Shown: positions 34,661 through 45,181 of the stretch, piece by piece
Layout of the letters: each line of letters starts with the position of its first letter
How positions within the stretch are numbered: the stretch's first letter is position 1
Assembly (NCBI GenBank): GCA_026119855.1
Contig: JAOWBW010001307.1
Location: 186,001-250,000, forward strand
Source: Campanula takesimana
Lineage: Eukaryota; Streptophyta; Magnoliopsida; Asterales; Campanulaceae
Direction of reading: 5' to 3'
Length of the DNA: 64,000 nt
Position numbers and translations under genes: made by a program
Notes under the pieces: generated by a model
Seen by the model: the letters and a program-made list of their open reading frames with translations, nothing else
The model's database searches: none
Told to the model about the DNA's origin: nothing

Positions 34661-35859
34661 CATAGAGGGTTAAACTTGCGTTTTCCATTTTTGGTGTTCT
34701 TTTATTTTATTTTCTGGGCATTCTGGTAAAAAGGGTAGGAAGCGCGCGCCTCTGGCCTTCTTGGCCTAAAGCGCGCGCGTCCGACCCTAATTACCAGAAT
34801 CACCCGCCTTCCATCCTGTCCTTCAATTCCATGTTTCTGTGCTAACGTTTACTGCAGGGGAAAAAGTTCTATAATTTAGGGTCAAGGCAATCCCTTGAAC
34901 CCGCTGATTTGCAGGTACTGCCCAGAAGCGGGCGCCTCCACTTCTCTCAGTCTAACGCGCGCGCCTCCCGAGTAGGCATCTGAATGCGCGCGCTTCTGGG
35001 AATTTCCCAGAAACAGAAATAGTGAACAGAATGGACAGTGTTGACAGTGTGTGGGCACCGGGCCTGCACATAACTTCTTTTACTTTCTGTTTATTTTTAT
35101 CGGTCACACGGGTGATTCGAAAGTTGTAAATTACGTGCTTATTTGTTTTTTTATTTCCTTTGATAAAAAAATTTTGTCACTTGTTAGACCTCACACTACG
35201 CGCACAATTCTTATCAACTGCTCACTATCGAGTCGCACAAGTCCAACCCCAAACCCGTCGAGGCCCGTCCTAGAAAGTTTCAAGCTCCACTCGACCTTGA
35301 CTCTTTCGAAGCGGTAAACCTCAGCCCGTGGCGTAGTTCATGACTACATCCCGAGGGTGACCTTTAACCCTCTCTTTAGCTAAGGACAAACCACACAATT
35401 CTAGTTAGGGTCTAACACTCCGTGACTCAAGTCGGTTTCCATGTACCGAGATTTCCCTAAACTAATGTCTTCAAATCATACATGCCACTCGTTGTTTGGG
35501 ACGCAATAAAAATCCGTCCCCAAAAGTGGTTATTTTGGACGAAAATAAAAAAATCCGTCCCCGCATGTATGATTTACTACATTAATTTAGTTTAATCCCG
35601 ACACATGTAGGATTCACAAGCGTGGTGGAATCCGATGAGTATATGGGACCACGAGAAGGTCTATATACTAGTGTGACGATTCCACTATTTTTCTAGAAAC
35701 CCCAAAAAGGACCACGTCCTTTTGACTTTTGTAAATAAAAAAAAGAGTCATTTTTCTTATGTGGTTGAGTCTTTTTCCTTTGTTTGTGGGTTAATTATTT
35801 TACTCAAAATATGTTTGTGGGGCCAACCTAAGATCGACCGTGTTCTCTCAATAGGTCCA
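34661..35859 (+). other. Tat 5' leader
   Basis: Non-coding apart from an in-frame upstream extension of gag. CpG-rich modules at about 34742-34790 and 34928-35000. TTGACAGTGTGTGGGCAC (35041-35058) is complementary, with one G-U and one mismatch, to the 3' block at 62645-62662. The CACGGGTGATTCG marker is near 35107 and the CCGTCCCCAAAAG block near 35515. Confidence 0.7.
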
Positions 35860-36852
35860 ATGGCTTCCAACAGCAACAACAAGAAGGGTGAGAACATTTC
35901 CGTGTCCAACGAAGGGTTATTCAACATGGTGAAAGCATTGAAAGGGAAAATTGATGCACTAGCCGAGAATGTCCGCCGCAAGGATGATTTATGGCGAGCC
36001 CGTTACGAGCATGTGAAAATGGCCCACAAGAAAGAAGTTGCTCAACTCAAGAACCAATTGAAAGGGCTCACGAGTGAAAGAAAGGTCCAAAGCATTGATA
36101 CCGGTTTGGTCAACACTCTCATGTCCTACATTAACCAAAGGTTTAGTGGGCTAAATTTGAACAAGGGCCCAAGCACCGATCTTCATCAAGCTTCTCTCCT
36201 CATGAACACAATGGAGGCTCTTCCCGAAAAGTTCAAGATGCCCGATATTGGCAAGTTCAACGGCAACTCTTGCCCCGACGCTCATGTTGACTCCTACATT
36301 TGGGCCATGCTACAAAAGAAAGTGTCTCCTCAAATAATGGCACAATGCTTCCCGCTTACTCTCGAGGGGGTCGCAAAAGATTGGTATATGGGTCTTCCAG
36401 TTTCCACCCGCCTCAATTGGGATGTCGCTATGTTTGCCTTCAAGTCATAATATCAAGGCAACTCCATATTCCGCCCCACCAAGAAGGAATTGGAGAGCAC
36501 CGTGCAAATGGGTGATGAATCATTTGGGGACTTCTATCGCCATTGGAATGGCAAGCTAGCCGAGATGGTTGATAGGCCCTCCAAGAAGGAACAAATGGAC
36601 ATCTTCTTGAAGTGTTTGAAAATGGACTACCGCACTCATCTTAGTGGGGCTTTTCACTCCGATTTTTCAAGCATGTATGATGCGGGGGTTAGAATTGATA
36701 ATTTGCTCCGAAAAGTGGCCGAGTCCTCCTATGACACAAGCTTCAACGACAAAGGGTTCCCAAGCAATGACATGGGAGAATGTAGTGACATGGAAGACTA
36801 CAACGACATGGGGGATGACGACAACAATCTCCGTTTCTCTTTCTCTACCTAG
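35860..36852 (+). pseudogene. Tat gag lacking the zinc finger, one internal stop
   Basis: Starts MASNSNNKKGENISVSN at 35860. It has a coiled coil (about residues 20-90) and capsid landmarks LPEKFKMPDIGKFNGNSCP, PQIMAQCFPLTLEGVAKDWY and FKS before a TAA (36448-36450) that replaces a Gln codon. The same frame continues through KKELEST, EQMDIFLKCLK and RTHLSGAFHSDF to a new acidic end, DDDNNLRFSFST. The CX2HX4HX4C finger, protease and pol are missing; an A tract follows. It is a capsid-only counterpart of the gag at 22.7-23.4 kb, which lost the capsid and kept the finger. Confidence 0.78.
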
Positions 36853-37174
36853 TAGTAGGAATAAATAAAAAAAAGAGTCGAAAGTCCTCTTAAGTGTGCA
36901 TCAATGTTTTCTCTCGTCCTATGTTAAATGTTCGAGTCCATTGAGTCATCAAATAAAAGTCATTCTTGTCCTCATACACTCTTCCAAGTTGTTCAATTAA
37001 TTCTTGGCAAAATGATGAAAAGGTGTCTAAACAAGTTTTGGAATGAAGGCCATCGCTTGAACGCCTAGGGGCTAAACATCGACGACGGCATCAACAACGA
37101 AGACATCAACAATGACGAAATCATGACAAAGAAAGGTGGAGCACCAATCATGAAGCAAAGTTTTCAAAAGGGGA

Positions 37175-37178
<4 letters not shown>

Positions 37179-37216
<38 letters not shown>

Positions 37217-37430
37217 TCGCTAGGTTGAAATCCTCAAATCAACCTAGGCAAAAGTTAGAGCCAAAAAAAAAAAAAAAAATCCCCCTCAATCAAAGAAGTA
37301 CAAGATCAACATCATTCCACCAATGAAGGACGAAGCAACAATTCATCACGGCGAATGGAGAATCCACAAGAACTACGGTGACCATAGCCTCTACACTGGA
37401 GGAACATAGGCAACCTTCGGGTCCGGTCTC
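37179..37430 (+). other. A tract, long-stem hairpin and GAACTACGG block
   Basis: About 34 A, then a hairpin CTAGGTTGA/TCAACCTAG (37220-37247), then the GAACTACGG block (37370-37430) with CCTC/GAGG and ACC-TTCG-GGT hairpins. This follows gag directly, where pol would be in an autonomous element. Confidence 0.65.
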
Positions 37431-38930
37431 ATGCAAGAAAGAAGATATGTTTAGCCCTAGCGCGTTATGGTGATCGTCCTTCATCTCGAACTTGTCAAGA
37501 CATCTTTGTACGATTCATTTGCCAATGAATTAATCACCAAAAGATTGAACAACTTTCTTAGATTTGGAATCGCTTTCCGTTCCTTATCGAGTCTAGGGGT
37601 TTCTCTTCTTTTTGCGATACTCCCAATTTCTTGCAATCAAATTGGGGCTCTCCTTCTCTTCTCTCTTAATGACTTACTTGCCTTCGTGAGTCATTCAAAA
37701 AAAATATACATACATGAAGTCAATACTAGGGACACTTCCCTAGTCGAGTCAATGTCACTCATCTTTAGTGACAAGATGTCTTCACCGCAAAATCACATGT
37801 CTTATCTCCTCAGCCAGAGTTAATGCACACTTCCTCATTAATCGAGTAAAAAAAAAAGACGCAAAAGAGATGCCCGCTAGATTGAAAACCCGAAAGGGCA
37901 GTCTAGGCAAAAAACAGGGTGCGTCATAAAAAAATGAGAGAGTGAGAGAGAGAAGGGAAAGAGAAATGGAGATCTTAGGCCTCTAAGGAAGACAACTGCA
38001 CAAGCTCTACATTGGATCTCCTCAACAAATCAATTCCCCACCGAATCAACTTTGGGATTGCAAAAGGCTCGACAAGATATGGCACCATCAAAGGTTGTCT
38101 TGGGTTATCGGCATCATTCTCCAGCAGTGTGCATTTTTGGGGTTCATGAAAAGAAGGCCCGTGGTAACCAAGACCCATCTGAGAACGAGCCCATCATAAA
38201 AGGGCACGAGGTTGCACAAATAATCCCTAGCTAGTTAATTGGCTTGGGCAGCAAATAGCAATAACATGTGTCTCAGTTTTCAAAGCTTCTGCAAGTATGT
38301 GCTTCTAAAGTACGCCGAAAGACTCCCGAGAAATGGAGTAGCTCTTTCCATGTCCTCTCATGTTTGTTCCCTCGCACGAGGATGCGTCACTCTTTCTTTG
38401 CTCAACAAATGGTGACGCCCTAGGGGCTATGTGACTCAAGAACAAGGGTTTCTTTTGCTTCATTTGACAATCAATAAACCCTAGGGGCTATGGTCGAGAA
38501 AAATGCGTGAGAGTATCCACAAAGTCTCTCAAAAGGGATATCAAAAAGCCCTCTTGTCATGAGTGCCCGTGCTCGTTCCCCCAATCAAGGATGGACCTTT
38601 CTCGCAATCAATGATGGCACTCTAGGGGCTACGGTCAAGTCTTAAAGGCTCCCTCGGCAAGAAGCAATTCACTTCAATGTCCCCAGCAACATTTGAAGCT
38701 TCATACCGAAAGGTCTCAAGGGGCTTCGCAATCTACAATCTTTTGGGCTACGGCATTACAGTGATACAAGCAAAGGGCAATATTGGGGCTTCGCAATAAA
38801 CAAGCTTTTGGGCAGTGGTACCCGAGCAATGCAATTTGAGAGTAGTCTTATGGCTCCATGAAAAGGATCAAACTTCAATGGTCCCTCAACACTTCCAGTC
38901 AAAAGGCCTCTTGGTTTTAAATGAAGGATC
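37431..38930 (+). other. 3' region of non-autonomous Tat derivative, no intact gene
   Basis: Homologous to 20640-22150 and 43730-45181 on the minus strand. It contains a GAAA-loop hairpin (37877-37906). Reading frames are short and not conserved between copies. Confidence 0.6.
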
Positions 38931-39470
38931 CGATGATATGAATGAATTTGATGATTCTTGTTAGAACTCACAGTGAGATTCTGAAGGAAGTTTTAGAGAA
39001 AAGGAAAAAGATTTAATATGCTAGACTCACCCGGCTGAGTTATAGCGGGCAATGCCAACATGTTAACTCTAGAGACAGAGTTACGGACAATCCCAATGTT
39101 TCTGCAATATAGCACCCCCTTCTCCAAGATCAAAAGCACAGGCTGCATCCGAAGATCCGCCGTCGGTTCAACTCAAGAAGACTCAAGCAAACATACCGTT
39201 CGAGACTTTATCACACCAAGACCTTATCATCTGCAACAACATCACCATCTCCCACGAGACATCTCCCGAAGACCATACTACACTTCCAACATGGGCCTTC
39301 CGCCATTTGGGTATCAACCACAAAAAGGGCCATCCATCTCCAAGCAAGAGAAAGAAGGAGATCACCTTCAAGAGTCCTACCCGATGTGGCATCCGCTCTC
39401 AATACAAAGCTAATCCGATTTGGGGCTTCACATCGAAAGGTCTCCACATCCCGCCATCTAAAAACTTGAT
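38931..39470 (+). pseudogene. Displaced gag-protease remnant
   Basis: MNEFDDSC, then KEVLEKRKK-like residues after indels, then PRSKAQAASEDPPSVQLKKT and QANIPFET. It matches residues about 540-610 of the gag-protease ORF at 53.6-56.1 kb (DINKLDNSC, EVLENRKK, QLKKTQANIS) but lies 1.5 kb beyond the structured 3' motifs. Many stops. Clear homologue of 20074-20614 and 43133-43705. Confidence 0.6.
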
Positions 39471-40583
39471 AAGCCCATGACATTTGGGGCTTATCAATCT
39501 CTCAAAGCTTGGTATCAATGATCTTCTCTTGGGGCTTGCCCACGTCGACAACAAAAGACAGTTTATATGAATGGGCTAAGAGTTGATTCATCTTGGGGCT
39601 TCATAAGCCACTCAAAGTTCAGCATCCAAGGGGATTTACAGTCAGCAACCCCTTGGCATCTCGGCATCAATAGTCCCTTTTGAAGCCCCATAACTGACAC
39701 ATATCTTGGGGCTAGACATCAATTTCGTTGGACACCACGGCAACAACGACATAATTCAACAAGGCAATCCGGACTTCGATTGAACACGACTTGATCTTGG
39801 GTTGGCTTTACAAACACACAATGGTTAAAATGGTTCACCCACGAACTAAAAAAAAAATCTTTTTGTCACATGTGTGCATATTCTTTCCCTTCTAATCTAA
39901 AAAAAAAAAAGATTTTTCTTTTTCTTTTTCTTTTTCTTTTTCTCCTTTTATGTGCAAAAGTATGTGCTTTACTTTGCTTTGCTCCTAGCATTCCTCCCCA
40001 GCACTCCCCAGCATCCTTGAACTACGCTGGTCTGATTCTCTTCAAGGGATACGTAGGCAGCCTTTTGGCACGACCAACCCACCATCCAGAATACTGTCCC
40101 ACTGACACTCCATCAAAGGCAAGAACAACTCATCATCACCAACATCATCATTCTCCATCCAAAGCATGGACATTCTTCATCAAAAGCATCCACATCCTTC
40201 AGCAATCCATCTCCAATCAAGCGGCAATGGTAAGTGAAGGTATGAATACATCCGAGGCTTTCCTCAAATCACACCGCACACAAAATCACTTTCTCCATTC
40301 TTACAAAAATTATCTCTCATGCAAAACTGCTTTCAAATCACATTGCACCACGAGCACAATTTCTCTCTTCATTTCACACTTCATGCATCTTCTTACACAA
40401 ACACATATACCTGCAAAGCACACACATAACATGTACCACCACGAAGTCAACAAGATCCGCTACTCAAGGCACTTCATCCCCAGCTGAAAATGGTCCACAG
40501 TCAACCATGCCCGCATCCCCACGATAAAGTCAATAGCAACTGCAGCTCTAGACATCAATTTGGTCCACGGTGACCCCGCAATT
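39471..40583 (+). other. 3' region with a second GAACTACG block
   Basis: Includes GGGGCTT-rich sequence, pyrimidine runs (TTTTTC repeats near 39915) and a second, diverged GAACTACG block at 40019-40075, where the hairpins read TCTC/GGGA and GCC-TTTT-GGC. CAACCATGCCCGCATCCCC near 40503 is a diverged form of the leader-complementary block. A 205-codon open frame over 39870-40487 crosses these conserved non-coding motifs and I do not regard it as a gene. Confidence 0.55.
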
Positions 40584-40988
40584 AGCAAACGGATCCCACC
40601 ATCAGCAAACGGATCCCGCTTCAGCAAACGGATACCGCTTCAGCAAACGGATCCCGCACCAGCAAACGGATCCAGCACCAGCAAACGGATCCCGCCATCA
40701 GCAAACGGATCCCGCATTCAGCAATCAGATCCCGCCTTAGCAAACGGATCTCACATCAGAAAACGGATCCCGCCTTAGCAAACGGATCCCGCATTCAGCA
40801 AACGGATCCCGCATCAGCAAACGGATCCCGCATCAGTAAACGGATCCCGCATTCAGCAAACGGATCCCGCTTCAGCAAACGGATCCCGCGTCAGCAAACG
40901 GATCCCGCATTCAGCAAACGGATCCCGGCTCAGCAAACGGATCCCGCATCAGCAAACGGATCCTGCTTCAGCAAAACGGATCCCGCCA
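40584..40988 (+). repeat. Tandem repeat, unit about 18-19 bp (AGCAAACGGATCCCGC type)
   Basis: About 22 copies of AGCAAACGGATCCCGC followed by 1-4 variable bases (ATC, TTC, CTT). It shares an AACGG core with the repeats at 5007-5825 and 62767-63176. It occupies the same place before the pre-LTR block. Confidence 0.92.
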
Positions 40989-41075
40989 TATCTTTTCTAT
41001 ATCAATAAAGCCGCTCACACAGGGAGCGCACCCCCATCTTTCACAATTTCAAAATTCCCCTCTTTCTTTAAATTG

Positions 41076-41397
41076 CGGTCGTGGTGGGCCGCCTCAAGCC
41101 ACCACACCTTTTTTAAATGTTGTGGCCGTGGTGGGCCGCCTCAAGCCACCACACCTTTTTAAATTTTTGTGGCCGTGGTGGGCTGCCTCAAGCCACCACA
41201 CCTTTTTAAAATTTTTGTGGCCGTGGTGGGCCGCCTCAAGCCACCACACCTTTTTAAAATTTTGTGGCCATGGTGGGCCGCCTCAAACCACCACACCTTT
41301 TTAAAATTTTGTGGCCGTGGTGGGCCGCCTCAAGCCACCACACCTTTTTAAAAATTTTGTGGCCGTGGTGGGCCGCCTCAAGCCACCACACCTTTTT
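41076..41397 (+). repeat. Tandem repeat, seven units of about 47 bp with internal hairpin
   Basis: Units start at about 41076, 41120, 41166, 41215, 41262, 41309 and 41357. Each contains GTGGTGGG, a 10-nt spacer (CCGCCTCAAG) and CCACCAC, a perfect 7-bp inverted repeat, then an A/T-rich TTTTTAAAATTTT linker. The copies are nearly identical, so the array is young. Confidence 0.93.
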
Positions 41398-41555
41398 CAT
41401 CCGCGAAAGCCGCTCACACAGGGAGCGCACTCCTATCCTTTGTAATTTCAAATTCCTGCTTTATCGAGTCTTTGTTTTCTCTTGTCGATGTCCTCGGCGG
41501 TTGTCTTTCTTTCGTCGACGCGTTTTGCTTCGCAATCCACGTCGCTGAGGGGCTC
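41398..41555 (+). other. Conserved pre-LTR block with CGCTC/GAGCG hairpin
   Basis: CCGCTCACACAGGGAGCGCAC near 41411 (split: CGCTC-ACACAGG-GAGCG), CGAGTCTTTG, then CTGAGGGGCTC before the LTR. A second copy of the hairpin lies before the 47-bp repeat near 41013. Confidence 0.6.
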
Positions 41556-42748
41556 TGTAGACACCCCGCTTTGGACCTCTCACCCCGATTGCATACATAG
41601 TATTTTTATTTAACTTGTTTTTGTTAATTTCTGTTACTTCTGTTAAGTTCCTAACTGATTCCGTTAGTTTTGGACTAAACTGCATAACAGAGTTAACTTT
41701 TAGAGTCATTCTGTCGTTTTAGCCCGTGGGCGCTTCCGGCACCGTCAATGGGTCGCGCGCGCGTTTGTTCCAATAGGCCGGACCCGTGCGCTTCCCGCTT
41801 TGGCAGTAACGGATAGCACCATTTTCCCCTCCATTTTCTTATTTAGAAAATCTCTTCTTTATTACAAACAACTCCTTTTTACATCCATATTCATTCCCCC
41901 TTATTTCATAACTCCCAAATCCTTTATTCTAGCCATTCTTCATAAAAACAAAATATTCTTTTTTATTATTATTTGATTTTCTCTTTATTATTTATTTATT
42001 ATTTTATTTATCTTATTTGTGATTGGTCAATTCCATCTCACATGGATTGACCAATTTCCCTCCAACCTTTCCCTCCTAATTTTACCTATAAGAACCATCA
42101 TCTCCTACCTTGGAAAAAGACCTCATTTTTAGACTTGAATTTTCTCTACACACACACTATACACAATTCTCTACACGAATTCTCCCAACAAGAGTTCTTC
42201 GTAACAAGACTCTACACAAATTGTTCTACAACAATTTCTCTACAACAACACCATTTTCAAGTCCAAGTTTGAAGTCCTCTTTCTTAAGGTACTTTATTCT
42301 TCTTCTCTCATTTTACATGTCTTAGTAATGTATGCAATCCCCATCAATTGGGACATGACCAAATGACCACTTTACTACATTAAAGTTGGTTAAGGTTATC
42401 TCCCTACATTTTAATCTCTACTTTAATTTACCATTCATTTCTTAATATAATTATCTAGCAATAATTCGACATGTAATCTTTTAGCATAAATTAATTAATA
42501 AAATCATTCTTTTTATTTCCCCTTTTCTTCTCATCTCAAGTGTTAGCACATTTTTTATATCAATAAATTGAAGGACATTTAGCATTAGAACACCAAAAGT
42601 AGCAAGACCCGCGTAAGCAGGGCGGAGTGGGTATTTAAGTACTTCCCACTCCGTCACCTAACCCCCGAACCCATCTTTTCCCGAATCTCTGGTTTTGTAT
42701 ATAAAATTGGCTCTTTTTAGGTTTTTCTTATGTTCCTCTAAAACATAC
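41556..42748 (+). mobile_element. LTR (type C/E/F), truncated at its 3' end
   Basis: Begins TGTAGACACC directly after the pre-LTR block, so it stands as the 3' LTR of the element whose 5' LTR is at 33636. It belongs to the other LTR subfamily (C/E/F). It lacks the last 100 bp or so; after CCTCTAAAACATAC the sequence switches to a minus-strand Tat fragment. TATA-like ACCTATAAGAACC near 42084. Confidence 0.82.
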
Positions 42749-45181
42749 ATGCGGGGACGGTTTTTTTTTTTTTTTTTTAGTTCGTGGGTAAACCATTTTA
42801 ATCATTGTGTGTTTGTAAAAGCCAACCCAAGATCAAGTCATGTTCGATCGAAGTCCGGATTGCTTCGCTTGAATGTTGTCGTCGTTGCCGTGGTGTCCAA
42901 CGAAATTGATGTCTAGCCCCAAGAGATTTGTCGTTTATGGGGCTTCAAAAGGACTATTAATGTCGAGATGCCAAGGGGTTGCTGACTGTAAAGCCCCTCG
43001 AATGCTGAACTTTGAGTGGCTTATGAAGCCCCAAGATGAATCAACTCTTAGCCCATTCAAATAAACTGTCTTTTGTTGTCGACGTGGGCAAGCCCCAAGA
43101 GAAGATCATTGATACCAAGCTCTGAGAGATTGCTAAGCCCCAAATGTCACGGGCTTGTAAAGTTTGTAGATGGCGGGATGTGGAGATCTTTCGGTGTGAA
43201 GCTCTAACTTATCTTGGCATTGTATTGAGAGCAGATGCACCATTGGGTAGAACTCATGAAAGTGATCTTCCTCTTTCTCTTGCTTGGAGATGAATGGACC
43301 TTTTTGTGGTTGATACCCAAATGGCGGAAGGTCCATGTTAAAAATGTAGTACGGTCTTCGGGAGACGTCTCGTGGGAGATGGTGATGTTGTTGCAGATGA
43401 TAAGGTCTTGGTGTGATGATAAGGTCTTGGTGTGATAAAGTCTTGAACGGTATGTTTGCTCGAGTCTTCTTGAGTTGAACTGACGGCGGATCTTCGGATG
43501 CAGCCTGTGCTTTTGATCTTGGAGAAGGGGGTGCAGTACTTGCAGAAACATTGGGATTGACCGTAACTCTGCTTATAGAGTTAACATATTGGCATTGCCC
43601 GCTATAACTCAGCCGGGTGAGTCTAGCATATTGAATCTTTTTCCTTTTCTCTAAGACTTCCTTCAGAATATCGATGTGAGTTCTAACAAGAATCATCAAA
43701 TTCATTCATATCATCGGAGCCTTCATTTAAAACCAAGAGGCCTTTTGACTGGAAGTGTTGAGGGACCATTGAATTTTGATCCCTTTCATGGTGCCATAAG
43801 ACTACTCCCAAATTGCATTGCTTGGGTACCACTGCCCAAAAGCTTGTTAATTGCGAGCCCCAATATTGCCCTTTGCTTGGATTGTTGTAATGCCTTAGCC
43901 CAAGGGATTGTAGATTGCGAAGCCCCTTGAGACCTTTCGGTATAAAGCTTCAAATGTTGCTGGGGACATTGAAGTGAATTGTTTCTTGTCGAGGGAGCCT
44001 TTAAGACTTGACCATAGCGAGAAAGGTCCATCCTTGATTGGGGGGAATAAGTATGAGCATACATGACAAGAAGGTGCTTCTCAACATTCCTTTTGAGAGA
44101 CTTTGAGGATAGTCTCACACATCTTTCTCGAGCATAGCCCCTAAGGCTTATTGATTGTCAAATGAAGCAAAGAAGCCCTTGTTCTTGAGTCACATAGCCC
44201 CTAGGGCGTCACCATTTGTTGAGCAAAGAAAGAGTGACTCATCCTCGTGTGAGGGAACAAACATGAGAGGACATGGCAAGAGCTACTCCATTTCTCGGGA
44301 GCCTTTCGGCGTACTTTAGAAGCACATACTTGCAAAAGTTTTGAAAACTGAGACACATGTTGTTGCTATTTGCTGCCCAAGCCAATTGACTAGCTAGGGA
44401 TTATTTGTGCAACCTCGTGCCCTTTTATGATGGGCTCGTTCTCAGATGGGTCTTGGTTACCACGGGCCTTCTTTTCATGAACCCAAAAATGCACACTGTT
44501 GGAGAATGATGTCAGTAACCCAAGACGACCTTTGATTGTGCCATGTGTTGTCGAGCCTTTTGCAATTCCAAAGTTGGCTCGGTGGGATTGACTTGCTGAG
44601 GAGACCCAATGTAGAGCTTGTGTAGTTGTCTTCCTTAGAGGCCGGAGATCTCCATTTCTCTTTCCCTTCTCTCTCTCACTCTCTCATTTTTTTTTATGAC
44701 GCACCCTGTTTTTTGCCTAGACCGCCCTTTCGGGTTTTCAATCTAGCGGGCATCTCTTTTGCATCTTTTTTTTTTTTTTTTTTTTGACTCGATTAATGAG
44801 GAAGTGTGCATTGACTTTGGCTGAGGAGATAAGACATGTGATTTTTGCGGTGAAGACCACTTGTCACTAAAGATGAGTGACATTGACTCGACTAGGGAAG
44901 TGTCCCTAGTATTGACTTCATGTTTATATTTGTTGAATGACTCACGAAGGCAAGTAAGTCATTAAGAGAGAAGAGAAAGAAAGCCCCAGTTTTATTGCAA
45001 GAAACTGGGAGTATGCAGAAAGAATAGAAGCCCTAGACTCGACAAGGAACGGAAAGTGATTCTAAATCTAGGAAAGTTGTTCAATCTTGAGGTGATTAAT
45101 TCATTGGCAAATGAATCGTACAAAGATGTCTTGACAAGTTCGAGATGAAGGCCGATCACCATAACGCGCTAGGGATAAACA
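42749..45181 (-). mobile_element. 3' region of a minus-strand gag-only Tat derivative
   Basis: Reverse-complement homologue of 37460-39860. It includes a displaced gag-protease remnant (43133-43705) and a GAAA-loop hairpin (44717-44746). It is cut at its left end by the junction at about 42748 and continues rightwards past the solo LTR. Confidence 0.72.
43133..43705 (-). pseudogene. Displaced gag-protease remnant
   Basis: Reads MNLMILV, EVLEKRKKIQYA, then PPSPRSKAQAASEDPP and an RANIPFKT segment in the minus-strand frame. It is the best preserved of the three sister remnants (20074-20614, 38931-39470): 190 codons are open, though in a chimaeric frame relative to the autonomous gag-protease. 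No protease motif is left. Confidence 0.55.

Noticed and set aside
39870..40487. 205-codon open frame with a hydrophobic N-terminal stretch that looks like a signal peptide
   Set aside because: It runs through a T-rich microsatellite-like tract and the conserved non-coding GAACTACG block; the hydrophobic part comes from TTTTTC repeats. No homologous frame in sister copies.
41122..41548. Open frames with repeated HHTFLK-type residues
   Set aside because: They translate the 47-bp tandem repeat; frame shifts between units and no start context.
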